Assembly: GCA_031422335.1 (NCBI GenBank)
Contig: JANOQW010000008.1
Location: forward strand, 62,001-126,000
Direction of reading: 5' to 3'
DNA length: 64,000 bases
Origin: Methylotenera_A sp031422335
GTDB taxonomy: Bacteria > Pseudomonadota > Gammaproteobacteria > Burkholderiales > Methylophilaceae
Part shown: piece by piece, positions 34,082 to 43,042 of the stretch
Position numbering within the stretch: position 1 is the first letter of the stretch
Layout: every line of letters starts with the position of its first letter
Translations under genes and position numbers: made by a program
The notes under the pieces: generated by a model
Database searches by the model: none
What the model saw: the letters and a program-made list of their open reading frames with translations, nothing else
What the model was told of the DNA's origin: nothing

Positions 34082-34945
34082 TTAGGCAGCTACAAATTGG
34101 TGAAAATAATCCGTTAAATCGTCGGCATCAAATTCGCCTTGTACATAAAACGGTGGCATGTCAAACTCCATAAAAGTTTTATAAATGGCGGCGCGGCGCG
34201 CTTCAAACGACTCGATAATTTTGTTGCGTAAGTTTTTACGCAAAAATAGCGTACGTTTTTGGCCTGATTCTGGGTCGGTCACTGCGGTGATACCAAACTC
34301 AGGCAGGTTTTTGTATTCATCGTCATCCCACAATACTACTGGCACAATGTGGTGGCGCGTCAGGTTGGACAGTGCTTCTTCTAGCTGCGGCATCGGCATG
34401 TGAAAATCAGAAATCATAAACACTAAAGAACGCTCGCGTGGCAAAAAGCGCCACACATCACCAATGCCCGCGCCTGAAACAGGCAGTGGGTGATATTCTT
34501 TTAGCCGCTCGGCCAGCTCAATGGCGCGCTGCGATTTAAACGATTGTGTACTAATCCAATCTTCGCGCACCACATCATCAAACCCGACAAAGCCAAATGG
34601 GTCGGCATTGCGCGTGGCGCTTCTGGCAACAGATTCGGCTATATCGGCCGCTTGACGAATTTTGCGCGTTTTACTGCCAAAATTCATGCTGCCCGATAAA
34701 TCACAAATGACATAAACTGGCGTGGCACTTTTTTGGTTAAACAGCCGCACATACACTTGTTCCATTGGGTCGCGCAGCGTTTGGCGCAAATCAATACGGC
34801 GCGGATCTGGGTAATTTAGAAGTGACGTATGGCCAATAAATTCCATACCCATGCCGCGCTGCGTGCTAGCGTGGCGGCCAGGGTGGCGGCCGCGGTTGCG
34901 CCAACCTATATGGTAGCTAAATTCTTTAATGTCTTCGATTGACAT
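34082..34945 (-). CDS. mxaS: MxaS-type DUF58 protein
   Basis: This soluble 287-residue protein has a DUF58/VWA-like domain, with the MIDAS-type stretch VICDLSGSMNFGSKTRK and RSLVFMISDFHMPMPQLEEAL. DUF58 proteins pair with MoxR AAA+ ATPases. It lies 11 bp after mxaR and 40 bp before mxaA, in the conserved R-S-A-C-K-L order. Confidence 0.84.
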   Translation of the reverse strand: MSIEDIKEFSYHIGWRNRGRHPGRHASTQRGMGMEFIGHTSLLNYPDPRRIDLRQTLRDPMEQVYVRLFNQKSATPVYVICDLSGSMNFGSKTRKIRQAADIAESVARSATRNADPFGFVGFDDVVREDWISTQSFKSQRAIELAERLKEYHPLPVSGAGIGDVWRFLPRERSLVFMISDFHMPMPQLEEALSNLTRHHIVPVVLWDDDEYKNLPEFGITAVTDPESGQKRTLFLRKNLRNKIIESFEARRAAIYKTFMEFDMPPFYVQGEFDADDLTDYFHQFVAA

Positions 34946-34956
34946 GCTTTTAAAGC

Positions 34957-35973
34957 TTAAGGTGCTGCAACCGCATTAACAATATTGCTCAGCATTTCAC
35001 GCGCAATCTCTGTGCGGCGCATTTCATACACAGGGCTAAACACGATTCTATGTGCCACAGTTGCATGGAACACCGCGTGAATATCTTCTGGCGTAATCGC
35101 ACTGCGCTCGTTAAGCCAAGCATTTACACGGGCTGCACGCAACATCATGCTCATGCCGCGCGGGCTAGCGCCTGCAAGCACTAGGCGGCTCATATCCACA
35201 TTGGTGACTTTTACGCCGTAATCAGTTGGATTGCGTGTGGCTTTCCATAAATTAAGCGCGTATTTTTCCAAGGTTGGCGATGCAGTTACGCTTTTTTGAA
35301 TCACGCTAGAGAAGCCATTTAACTTATCAAACTCTAAAACGTCAGCTTTCACCGTATCAATTAGCGCATCTGCATTGTGAAAGCGCGTATCAAACATTAA
35401 GTCAGACATAATTGCGTCGTCATTTGGCACTAAAATCGGTATTTCCATCATAAAGCGATCGCGTGCCGCAGAAGGAATTTCAAAAGTTTCTTCGCGTTCC
35501 ACTTGGTTACGGTCGGCAAACACAATCATGTGCGGAAATTGATGTTCTTTATTAAACGCAGATAAAGTACGCTCGGCCATCACGCGTAATAATAATGAGT
35601 GTACTTGTGGGCGCGCGCGGTTAATCTCGTTAAAGAAAAACACGCTTAAGTTTTCGCCGCTCATTAACAGCGGACCGGCACTTACATGTGGTTTACCATC
35701 TTCGCCCAAATAAGTGTGATACACCAAGTCGTTCGGCATCAAATCGATGGTGCCCTCAATACGCTGGTAACCACCGCCAATGCCGCGAGTAAAAGCGCGC
35801 AATAGCGTGGTTTTACCCACACCCACATCACCCTCGAGCAACACGTGACCACGTGCAAAAATCGCGGTAGTAATTAAGCGCACAGGACCAGCTTGGCCCA
35901 CCACTACTTTATTCACTTCGGTTTCTAAAGTTAGCGCATGTTGACGCCAATCGGCCAAATCGCGGTCGCTCAT
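34957..35973 (-). CDS. mxaR: MoxR/MxaR AAA+ ATPase
   Basis: This 338-residue MoxR-family ATPase has Walker A LLEGDVGVGKTTLLRAF, Walker B VFFFNEINRARP (Asn in place of the first acidic residue), the sensor segment AARDRFMMEIPI and the lid domain with GASPRGMSMMLRAARVNAW. MoxR ATPases act as chaperones with VWA partner proteins. It heads the minus-strand cluster mxaRSACKL. The 297-bp upstream region holds a long inverted repeat that may regulate the cluster. Confidence 0.88.
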   Translation of the reverse strand: MSDRDLADWRQHALTLETEVNKVVVGQAGPVRLITTAIFARGHVLLEGDVGVGKTTLLRAFTRGIGGGYQRIEGTIDLMPNDLVYHTYLGEDGKPHVSAGPLLMSGENLSVFFFNEINRARPQVHSLLLRVMAERTLSAFNKEHQFPHMIVFADRNQVEREETFEIPSAARDRFMMEIPILVPNDDAIMSDLMFDTRFHNADALIDTVKADVLEFDKLNGFSSVIQKSVTASPTLEKYALNLWKATRNPTDYGVKVTNVDMSRLVLAGASPRGMSMMLRAARVNAWLNERSAITPEDIHAVFHATVAHRIVFSPVYEMRRTEIAREMLSNIVNAVAAP

Positions 35974-36048
35974 GGAGATTTCCCTAAAATATAGTTAATT
36001 TGTGTTTGTGACAGGATGATTAAACTTATCTAAGTAATATACTAAATG

Positions 36049-36106
36049 AATATTGCTTAAGTGTATACAGGTTTGTATAGTTTATAAGCATTTTTTAAGC
36101 AATATT
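36049..36106. promoter_or_regulatory. Long inverted repeat upstream of mxaR
   Basis: Perfect 12-bp arms AATATTGCTTAA (36049-36060) and TTAAGCAATATT (36095-36106) are separated by 34 bp that contain a smaller TATAC/GTATA repeat. It lies 76-133 bp before the mxaR start codon and could be a paired operator or a cruciform-forming site. The rest of 35974-36270 is AT-rich and holds no gene, only the dispersed repeat described next. Confidence 0.5.
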
Positions 36107-36122
36107 TGATATTACATTGAAT

Positions 36123-36165
36123 ACATGCTCCACAAGCCGCATGGGTATTGGCTTGTGGAGCATGT
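36123..36165 (-). repeat. Conserved-loop palindromic repeat, copy 5
   Basis: A 16-bp perfect stem (36123-36138 with 36150-36165) encloses an 11-base loop that reads AATACCCATGC on the minus strand. It is downstream of the DUF2380-like gene, in its sense. The arms differ from other copies by compensated changes (CTCCACAAG with CTTGTGGAG), while the loop is kept. Confidence 0.8.
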
Positions 36166-36270
36166 TTTATTCACGACAGTGTTTGCAATTTAATGAGGAT
36201 GTTGCAATGTAACGGTTATGCAGAAACAATGGATGAGCTTGGCGAAATTAATGGTGTTTTACCCCATTTC

Positions 36271-36822
36271 TTATTTTGCTAGCTCTTTCAGCTTGCCACT
36301 TACTTTTTCTGCCAATCGCTGTGCGCTATTAGCAGTGGTGGTTTTTTCTAGCCAAGAACCCTCCATTTGTACATAAGCGGTAAATGCTTTGCGTTTAGTT
36401 TTAATTTCCACCAATAAAAGCCGTGGGTAAACAAATAAATAAGTAGGCTTCATAGCCACGCCAAGCAAAATATAGTCAGCGCCGCTATCTTTAGCTAAAT
36501 CTGCTGCAATATCAGGGTGGTCAAACAAATAAGTGGCAGATTGCGCGGCCGCTACCGCCTTAATACTATCGGTAACAAGCACAAGTTCTACGCCGTCATC
36601 TAGCAAGCGTTGCTTAAAAAAATGGTTAAAGTCGGCAGTGCGCGCAATCTCCTCAGGCGGGTTGGGTAAGTCAGTTAAATCATTTAGTGTAAAATCCACT
36701 ATCATAACTTTGGCCAGCACATTGCCTGCCACAGCCTTATTTGTTGTGGCTGCTAGCGCGGTATGTGCAATTAAGCCTAATAAACTTAGAACAAAAAAAG
36801 CTTTTAGCATTAAAAGTCTCAT
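36271..36822 (-). CDS. Exported DUF2380-like protein
   Basis: This 183-residue protein has a signal peptide (MLKAFFVLSLLGLIAHTALA). The mature part has KVMIVDFTLNDL near its start and GADYILLGVAMKPTYLFVYPRLLLVEIKT in the middle, as in DUF2380 proteins. Function is unknown; I associate the family with methanol-oxidation gene neighbourhoods, but that is recollection and not shown here. It lies 297 bp upstream of mxaR on the same strand, with a repeat between, so it probably has its own transcript. Confidence 0.6.
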   Translation of the reverse strand: MRLLMLKAFFVLSLLGLIAHTALAATTNKAVAGNVLAKVMIVDFTLNDLTDLPNPPEEIARTADFNHFFKQRLLDDGVELVLVTDSIKAVAAAQSATYLFDHPDIAADLAKDSGADYILLGVAMKPTYLFVYPRLLLVEIKTKRKAFTAYVQMEGSWLEKTTTANSAQRLAEKVSGKLKELAK

Positions 36823-36963
36823 TAAAAATACCTTATAGCTTATAGTACTATTAATAGACGTTTGAATTCACACAATAGTTTAGATATTACTTTCGCTAAA
36901 TGCATTTTCCAGCGAAAATACTAAATGTAAAAACTCACAAATATAAACATAAGTATAAATATA

Positions 36964-37497
36964 ATGACAAAACAACCTAATATAACTAAACAACAAAGCT
37001 TTACCAAAGAGGAACTATTAAAATGTGGGCGAGGGGGGATGTTTGGTGCTGGCAATGCGCAATTACCATTGCCGCCCATGTTGATGTTTGACCGTATTGT
37101 AAAAATTACCGATGAAGGCGGAAAATATGGCAACGGGCAAATTATTGCCGAGTTGGATATTACGCCCGATTTATGGTTTTTTGATTGCCATTTTACTGGC
37201 GACCCCGTGATGCCAGGCTGCTTGGGCTTAGATGCGATGTGGCAATTGGTGGGCTTTTATTTGGGTTGGGCGGGTGGCCCAGGCCGTGGCCGCGCGCTGG
37301 GCGCAGGCGAGGTTAAATTTAGTGGCCAAGTGTTGCCAACGGCTAAAATGGCGACTTATACCATTGATTTAAAACGTGTGATTATGCGAAAATTAGTCAT
37401 GGGCATTGCCGATGCCACAATGAGTTTAGATGGCCGCGAGATTTATGTAGCCAATGATTTGCGCGTGGGTTTATTTACGCGTACTGATAATTTTTAA
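36964..37497 (+). CDS. fabA: 3-hydroxydecanoyl-ACP dehydratase/isomerase
   Basis: This bifunctional enzyme introduces the cis double bond in anaerobic unsaturated fatty acid synthesis. It has 177 residues. The active-site residues are His76 in CHFTGDPVMPGCLGLDAMWQ and Asp90 in the same block, aligned with E. coli His70 and Asp84. It lies 48 bp before fabB and the two form the usual fabAB pair. Confidence 0.96.
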   Translation: MTKQPNITKQQSFTKEELLKCGRGGMFGAGNAQLPLPPMLMFDRIVKITDEGGKYGNGQIIAELDITPDLWFFDCHFTGDPVMPGCLGLDAMWQLVGFYLGWAGGPGRGRALGAGEVKFSGQVLPTAKMATYTIDLKRVIMRKLVMGIADATMSLDGREIYVANDLRVGLFTRTDNF

Positions 37498-37545
37498 AGT
37501 TTGATTTCTAAGAATAATAATTGATAGATTTGGGGAGAGCACGAA

Positions 37546-38772
37546 ATGCGTCGTGTCGTCATTACAGGTTTGGGCATAGTATCTAGCCTTGGCAATAATA
37601 AAGCAGAAGTCAAAGATAGTTTATATGCTGGACGCTCTGGCATTAGCTTTCAGCAGGAATATGCAGATCGCGGGTTTCGCTCGCATGTTGCGGGCAATGT
37701 TAAGTTGGATTTAGAAGGTTTAATCGACCGCAAGCTGATGCGCTTTATGGCCAAAGGTCATGCCTATACTTGGATTGCGCTGCAAGAAGCCATTGCTGAC
37801 GCTGGTTTGCCAAAAGAATTAGTCTCTAATATCCGTACAGGTATGATTGTTGGCGCGGGAGGTACTTCGACTGAAAGTATGCTTGAAGCCACCGATACTT
37901 TCCGAGAAAAAGGCGCTAAGCGTGTCGGCCCATATATGGTGACCAAAACCATGTCTAACGGCATAGTTGCTTGCTTGGCGACAGGGGCTGAGATTAAAGG
38001 CGTTAATTATTCCATTAGCTCTGCTTGCTCGACTAGTGCGCATTGTATTGGTAACGGTGTTGAGCAAATTCAGATGGGCAAGCAAGATATTATTTTTGCA
38101 GGCGGTGGCGAAGAAGAACATTGGACGATGAGTTTGTTGTTTGATGCCATGGGTGCGCTTAGCAGCAAATATAACGACGCGCCAACTACTGCAAGCCGCA
38201 CTTACGATGCCAATCGCGATGGTTTTGTCATTTCAGGTGGTGGTGGCATTGTGGTGCTAGAAGAATACGAACACGCAAAAAAACGTGGCGCAAAAATCTA
38301 CGCCGAAGTGGTGGGTTACGGCGCGACGTCTGATGGTTACGACATGGTTGCGCCAAGCGGTGAGGGCGCTGAGCGTTGCATGAAATTAGCTTTACAAGGT
38401 ATTGACCATGTGGACTATATCAATACGCACGGCACATCGACACCAGTTGGAGACGCTAAAGAGTTAGAAGCGATACGCGCCGTGTTTGGCGAAAACGCCT
38501 ATGGTAAATCGCCAGCGATAGCCTCGACTAAATCACTTAGTGGCCACGCGCTAGGCGCAGCGGGTGTCAACGAGGCTATTTACACATTGATTATGATGGA
38601 AAATAACTTTATTGCAGCAAGCGCCAATATTGAGACGCTAGACGAGGCTGCCATTGGGTTAAACATTGTGCGCCAGCGCATTGATAACGTGAAAATTGAA
38701 ACAGCTTTATCAAATAGTTTTGGTTTTGGCGGTACTAACGCCACTTTAACGCTATCAACCAAAAACCTATAA
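37546..38772 (+). CDS. fabB: 3-oxoacyl-ACP synthase I
   Basis: This condensing enzyme extends the cis-unsaturated intermediate made by FabA. It has 408 residues. The nucleophile is Cys161 in SSACSTSAHCI, with histidines in NTHGTSTPVGD and LSGHALGAAGV. A GGGGAGAG ribosome site lies just before the ATG. Confidence 0.96.
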   Translation: MRRVVITGLGIVSSLGNNKAEVKDSLYAGRSGISFQQEYADRGFRSHVAGNVKLDLEGLIDRKLMRFMAKGHAYTWIALQEAIADAGLPKELVSNIRTGMIVGAGGTSTESMLEATDTFREKGAKRVGPYMVTKTMSNGIVACLATGAEIKGVNYSISSACSTSAHCIGNGVEQIQMGKQDIIFAGGGEEEHWTMSLLFDAMGALSSKYNDAPTTASRTYDANRDGFVISGGGGIVVLEEYEHAKKRGAKIYAEVVGYGATSDGYDMVAPSGEGAERCMKLALQGIDHVDYINTHGTSTPVGDAKELEAIRAVFGENAYGKSPAIASTKSLSGHALGAAGVNEAIYTLIMMENNFIAASANIETLDEAAIGLNIVRQRIDNVKIETALSNSFGFGGTNATLTLSTKNL

Positions 38773-38810
38773 GCTGCGTTAAGCTGTTTTAACCCAAAAA
38801 AGGTCTTGTG

Positions 38811-39356
38811 ATGAAAATAAAAATATTAAGCATCGTATTCGTTCTATTATCACTTTCTGGTTGCGCCACCATGATGGGCGATCGCACAGTCAATGTGACG
38901 GGCGACCAAATTGCACAAAAGTTGAACGAGAAAATAGCGTTGCCGATTCAAATAGCGAAGATTTTTAACATGAATTTATCAAACTCGGTGGTAAATTTTG
39001 ACAAAACTACGGGCCGCATGACAACAACGATGGACACCAAGCTGAGTAGTGAGTTGTTCGAAAAAACGCTCAATGGCAAACTGGGCATTTCTGGCAAAAT
39101 GCGTTTTGATGCTGCCACGCAATCGGTGGTGCTAGATGAGCCAAAAATAGAAAACTTAGATTTAGAAGGCGTTGGTGGTGATTTCAGTAAGATTTTTAAT
39201 GCCATGGTCAAAACGGTGGGCGGCGAAATGTTGACTGGTCTAACGCTGTATAAAGTGAAACCAGAAGATTTAAAATTCGGCGGAACAACTTATGCGCCAA
39301 AAGATATGGTGGTGACCGATAATGGCTTGCAGCTGACTTTATCGCCAGCCAAATAA
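38811..39356 (+). CDS. DUF1439 lipoprotein
   Basis: This 181-residue protein has a lipoprotein signal ending LLSLSGCATM, with the lipidated Cys near residue 17. The body has repeated amphipathic beta segments (VVNFDKTTGRMTTTMDTKLSS, GKLGISGKMRFDAATQSVVL) typical of DUF1439, a fold related to lipid-binding proteins. It follows fabB by 38 bp, which may hint at an outer-membrane lipid role. That link is inference. It ends 29 bp before an intrinsic terminator. Confidence 0.7.
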   Translation: MKIKILSIVFVLLSLSGCATMMGDRTVNVTGDQIAQKLNEKIALPIQIAKIFNMNLSNSVVNFDKTTGRMTTTMDTKLSSELFEKTLNGKLGISGKMRFDAATQSVVLDEPKIENLDLEGVGGDFSKIFNAMVKTVGGEMLTGLTLYKVKPEDLKFGGTTYAPKDMVVTDNGLQLTLSPAK

Positions 39357-39385
39357 TGTTTTAATGTATAGACTAAATTTAGAAG

Positions 39386-39407
39386 CCCCGTACATGCGGG
39401 GTTTTTT
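39386..39407 (+). terminator. Intrinsic terminator after the fabAB-DUF1439 unit
   Basis: Arms CCCCG (39386-39390) and CGGGG (39397-39401) with loop TACATG are followed by six T residues (39402-39407). The next gene's ATG begins at the very next base, so the GGGG of the stem could double as its ribosome site when the hairpin is open. Confidence 0.8.
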
Positions 39408-39932
39408 ATGATAAAAATAATCTCATTTCTATTAGCCATGTTGATTGCTTTGAGTGTAGTTTCTGCTGAAGCGGCCACCAAAAATAAAAGCAAAAAGAAA
39501 ATTAAAAAACCGTCGCAAGTTGTGTCGCCGTACGTTATCGCCATTGGCTACCCAAGCACTAGCGCCGCTTACAGCGCCATTAAAGCACGCAGTGATGTCG
39601 CCATAAAATCCAACGCAAAACCATTTGGTTGGCAACAACGCGGTGGAAATTGGTATGTGGTGACCGAATTGCCAAATTTTGAGTGGGCGTTTACCGAACC
39701 TGGCCATTACGCGCACCCCAGCGCGGTAAAACGTATGATTGATATTGGCTCTAAAGATCATGTTTATGTCGATATGGCGTTTAAATGCGGCGCCGAAATC
39801 CGAGCCAATTGCGATACGCTGTTAACTGAATTTAAAGAAGTGAATTTGTTTATTCGCAAAGTCTATCAAAAGCATTATATTGTCAGCGCAGAAGGCACGC
39901 CAGCATGGGATGGCGTAGATAGTCTAGAATAA
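39408..39932 (+). CDS. Exported protein of unknown function
   Basis: This 174-residue protein has a signal peptide (MIKIISFLLAMLIALSVVSA, cleavage after AEA) and then a basic KNKSKKKIKK stretch. The mature part (SPYVIAIGYPSTSAAYSAIKA, WQQRGGNWYVVTELPNFEWAF) has a ring of aromatic residues and two cysteines (KCGAEIRANCD) that could form a disulfide. I do not recognise the family. The start codon abuts the T-tract of a terminator, so expression may depend on readthrough or on a promoter inside the DUF1439 gene. Confidence 0.65.
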   Translation: MIKIISFLLAMLIALSVVSAEAATKNKSKKKIKKPSQVVSPYVIAIGYPSTSAAYSAIKARSDVAIKSNAKPFGWQQRGGNWYVVTELPNFEWAFTEPGHYAHPSAVKRMIDIGSKDHVYVDMAFKCGAEIRANCDTLLTEFKEVNLFIRKVYQKHYIVSAEGTPAWDGVDSLE

Positions 39933-39963
39933 ATTAGATGGGTTTTAAAGTGCGAGAAAAACA

Positions 39964-40002
39964 ATGCCCTGAGAGCCAATATCCATGCGGTCTGCAGGGC
40001 AT
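39964..40002 (+). repeat. Conserved-loop palindromic repeat, copy 6
   Basis: Left arm ATGCCCTGAGAGCC, loop AATATCCATGC, right arm GGTCTGCAGGGCAT, with a few mismatches in the inner stem. It lies between two convergent genes, 31 bp past the stop of the unknown exported protein gene. Confidence 0.78.
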
Positions 40003-40029
40003 CTGTTTAAAGGCTTTAATTTTAGTAGG

Positions 40030-40413
40030 TTATTTTATGAATAAAGCCGCCGCTACTTTGCGGCCTTCACTCATCAAAATATTGTAAGTTCTGCAGGCGG
40101 CGGCGGTGGTCATGCATTCTAGCGGAATATTATTTTGTGTGAGCTTTTGCACAATTTTTGGGTGCAAAAATTGGTGTTTTTTACCTGTGCCCAGCAACAC
40201 CACCTCTGGCTTTAAATCAATCAATGTATCAAAATGCACTGCGCTTAGGCTGGCAAAATCGACGGCTGACCAATCGAGTATCAATTTATCAGACATGACA
40301 ATTAAGTTTTGCGTGTATTTTTGCTTATTTACTGCAACAAAGTCTGCTTCATGTTCCAAGCTATAGCCAGTGATTAAATAATTATTTTCTGCGGTGGTTA
40401 AATGTAGCTTCAT
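40030..40413 (-). CDS. Mth938/NDUFAF3-like domain protein (DUF498)
   Basis: This compact 127-residue protein has the pattern GYSLEHEADFVAVNKQKYTQNLIV, LKPEVVLLGTGKKHQFLHPKI and MTTAAACRTYNILMSEGRKVAAAL, as in the Mth938/DUF498 family. A eukaryotic relative helps assemble respiratory complex I; the bacterial role is unknown. It diverges from alaA across about 60 bp. Confidence 0.82.
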   Translation of the reverse strand: MKLHLTTAENNYLITGYSLEHEADFVAVNKQKYTQNLIVMSDKLILDWSAVDFASLSAVHFDTLIDLKPEVVLLGTGKKHQFLHPKIVQKLTQNNIPLECMTTAAACRTYNILMSEGRKVAAALFIK

Positions 40414-40475
40414 TACCGTATTCTAGCTTGCCTTACATTGAACGAGAAGCCCATTTTAAGGTAAACTTACGCCTT

Positions 40476-41729
40476 ATGAATGACATTAAAAAATCGCCTA
40501 AAAAGCTCGTAAAATCTAATAAGTTAGCTAATGTTTGCTACGATATTCGTGGCCCAGTGCTACAACGCGCGCGCCAAATGGAGGACGAAGGCCAGCGCAT
40601 TATTAAGCTGAATATTGGTAACCCGGCTAGTTTTGGTTTTGAAGTGCCTGAAGAAATTATGCAAGACGTGATTCGCAATATCGGCGATGCGGGTGGCTAC
40701 ACGGACTCTAAAGGCTTATTCGCACCGCGCAAAGCCATTATGCATTCCACTCAAGCCAAGCATATCAAAGGTGTTACGGTGGATGACATTATTATCGGCA
40801 ACGGCGTTTCTGAGCTCATCGTCATGGCGATGCAAGCGCTGGTGAATAATGGCGACCAAGTGTTGGTGCCCATGCCCGATTACCCGTTGTGGACGGCTGC
40901 CGTGACCTTGGCGGGCGGTACTGCGCGGCATTATGTGTGTGACGAAGCGACTGGCTGGCTGCCTGATTTGGCTGATATTGAGGCCAAAATTACCGCCAAC
41001 ACGCGCGGCATTGTGGTGATTAACCCAAATAACCCAACGGGTGCCCTGTATCCACCCGAGATTTTACAGGGCATCATTGAGATTGCACGGCATCACGACT
41101 TGGTGATTTTTGCCGACGAAATTTACGATAAAGTGTTGTACGACGAACATGTGCATACATCGATTGCCTCGCTGGCAGATGATGTGCTGTTTGTGACGTT
41201 TAATGGGCTATCAAAAAACTATCGTACCTGCGGATATAGGGCGGGTTGGATGGTGATTTCTGGCGAAAAAGACCACGCGGCGGATTATGTAGAAGGTTTG
41301 AATATGTTGGCCAGTATGCGGCTTTGCGCCAATGTGCCAGGTCAACTGGCCATTCAAACTGCGCTGGGCGGTTACCAAAGTATTGAGGACTTAGTCGCGC
41401 CTGCTGGCAGGCTATGCAAGCAGCGCGATTTAGCTTACGACATGATCACGGCGATTCCAGGTGTGAGCTGTGTGAAACCAAAAGCGGCGATGTATTTGTT
41501 TCCCAAGCTTGATCCAAAAATTTATCCCATTGCAGATGACCAGCAATTTATTTTAGAGCTTTTGTTAGAAGAAAAAGTATTGCTGGTGCAAGGCACCGGC
41601 TTTAACTGGAAAACACCAGATCACTTTAGAATTGTGTTTTTACCCAATGTGGATGATTTAACCGAAGCGATGAAGCGTATTGCACGCTTTTTAGAGCATT
41701 ATAGAAAAAAGCATGGAGCATTAGTTTGA
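40476..41729 (+). CDS. alaA: Glutamate-pyruvate aminotransferase AlaA
   Basis: This class I aminotransferase of 417 residues makes alanine from pyruvate and glutamate. It closely resembles E. coli AlaA: NVCYDIRGPVLQRA, IGNGVSELIVMAMQAL, the substrate strand ADEIYDKVLYD and the PLP lysine in FNGLSKNYRTCGYRAGW. The frame is open from 40428, but the ATG at 40476 gives the family N-terminus. The stop overlaps the hom start (TTGA), a 4-bp overlap. Confidence 0.93.
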   Translation: MNDIKKSPKKLVKSNKLANVCYDIRGPVLQRARQMEDEGQRIIKLNIGNPASFGFEVPEEIMQDVIRNIGDAGGYTDSKGLFAPRKAIMHSTQAKHIKGVTVDDIIIGNGVSELIVMAMQALVNNGDQVLVPMPDYPLWTAAVTLAGGTARHYVCDEATGWLPDLADIEAKITANTRGIVVINPNNPTGALYPPEILQGIIEIARHHDLVIFADEIYDKVLYDEHVHTSIASLADDVLFVTFNGLSKNYRTCGYRAGWMVISGEKDHAADYVEGLNMLASMRLCANVPGQLAIQTALGGYQSIEDLVAPAGRLCKQRDLAYDMITAIPGVSCVKPKAAMYLFPKLDPKIYPIADDQQFILELLLEEKVLLVQGTGFNWKTPDHFRIVFLPNVDDLTEAMKRIARFLEHYRKKHGALV

Positions 41730-43039
41730 AGCAATTAAATGTAGGTTTGTTGGGCATAGGCACTGTGGGTGGCGGTACTTATACGGTTTTGACGCGTAAC
41801 GCGGCTGAAATTACTCGTCGCACGGGCGTGGCGATTAATGTGGTGCAAATTGCTGATAGAAACGTGGAGCATGCTAAAACGCTAACAGGCGGCAATGTAG
41901 ATGTGACCAATGACGCATTTGCGCTGGTCAACAATCCTGCTGTTGATGTCGTCGTCGAGTTGATTGGCGGCTATACGCTGAGCAAACAGTTGGTACTTAA
42001 AGCCATAGAAAACGGCAAGCATGTAGTGACTGCTAACAAGGCTTTATTAGCTTTGTACGGCAATGAGATTTTCGCAGCCGCACAAAAAGCGGGTGTCATC
42101 GTCGCATTTGAGGCGGCAGTCGCAGGCGGCATCCCCATTATTAAAGCGCTGCGCGAGGGTTTGGGCGCCAATAAAATTGAATGGGTAGCAGGTATTATCA
42201 ACGGTACGACTAATTTTATTTTGACTGAGATGCGCGAAAAAGGTCTGCGATATGAAGATGTTATCGCAGAAGCGCAGCGCTTGGGCTATGCCGAGGCCGA
42301 CCCGACGTTTGATGTGGAAGGCATCGATGCGGCGCACAAGTTAACAATTATGAGCGCAATTGCGTTTGGTATGCCAATGAAGTTTGAGCAAGCCTACTCC
42401 GAAGGCATTACCAAGTTGCAGCAAACTGATATTCAATACGCCGAAGAGCTAGGCTATCGCATTAAATTGTTGGGCATCACTAAGCGCACAGAGGCTGGCG
42501 TTGAGTTGCGTGTGCATCCCACCTTGATTTCTGAAAAACGCTTGGTAGCCAATGTGAATGGCGCCATGAACGCGGTAGTGGTGAAAGGCGATGCGGTTGG
42601 CCCAACGTTGTATTACGGCGCAGGCGCAGGCGCAGAGCCTACTGCAAGCGCGGTGGTAGCCGACTTAATGGATGTGGCGCGGCTACAAAATGCCAGCGTA
42701 GAGCAGCGCGTACCTTACTTGGCTTTTCAACCCAATAGTGTGGCCGATTTGGCTGTATTGCCAATTAGCGAAATCAATTCTGCCTATTACTTGCGCCTTC
42801 GCGCCAATGACAAGCCGGGTGTGCTGGCGGGCGTAACCAAAATTTTGGCTGATAAAAATATATCGATTGATGCTATGTTACAAAAAGAGCCAGCCGATAA
42901 CGAAACTGAGGCTGACATTGTGATTTTGACGCACATCACGCAAGAAAAAAATATGGATGCGGCCATTACTGCTATTGAAGCGCTACCTGCTATTGTGGGT
43001 AATTTGGTGAAAATTCGTATGGAAGAATTAGGCAAGTAA
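41726..43039 (+). CDS. hom: Homoserine dehydrogenase
   Basis: This enzyme reduces aspartate semialdehyde to homoserine in the threonine and methionine pathways. It has 437 residues with a nucleotide-binding GLLGIGTVGGGTY, the catalytic region NGTTNFILTEM and EADPTFDVEGIDAAHK, and a C-terminal ACT domain (YYLRLRANDKPGVLAGVT) for threonine feedback. TTG at 41726 is the start, with GGAG about 10 bp ahead. It is coupled to alaA and is followed 3 bp later by thrC. Confidence 0.95.
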   Translation: MKQLNVGLLGIGTVGGGTYTVLTRNAAEITRRTGVAINVVQIADRNVEHAKTLTGGNVDVTNDAFALVNNPAVDVVVELIGGYTLSKQLVLKAIENGKHVVTANKALLALYGNEIFAAAQKAGVIVAFEAAVAGGIPIIKALREGLGANKIEWVAGIINGTTNFILTEMREKGLRYEDVIAEAQRLGYAEADPTFDVEGIDAAHKLTIMSAIAFGMPMKFEQAYSEGITKLQQTDIQYAEELGYRIKLLGITKRTEAGVELRVHPTLISEKRLVANVNGAMNAVVVKGDAVGPTLYYGAGAGAEPTASAVVADLMDVARLQNASVEQRVPYLAFQPNSVADLAVLPISEINSAYYLRLRANDKPGVLAGVTKILADKNISIDAMLQKEPADNETEADIVILTHITQEKNMDAAITAIEALPAIVGNLVKIRMEELGK

Positions 43040-43042
43040 TCA

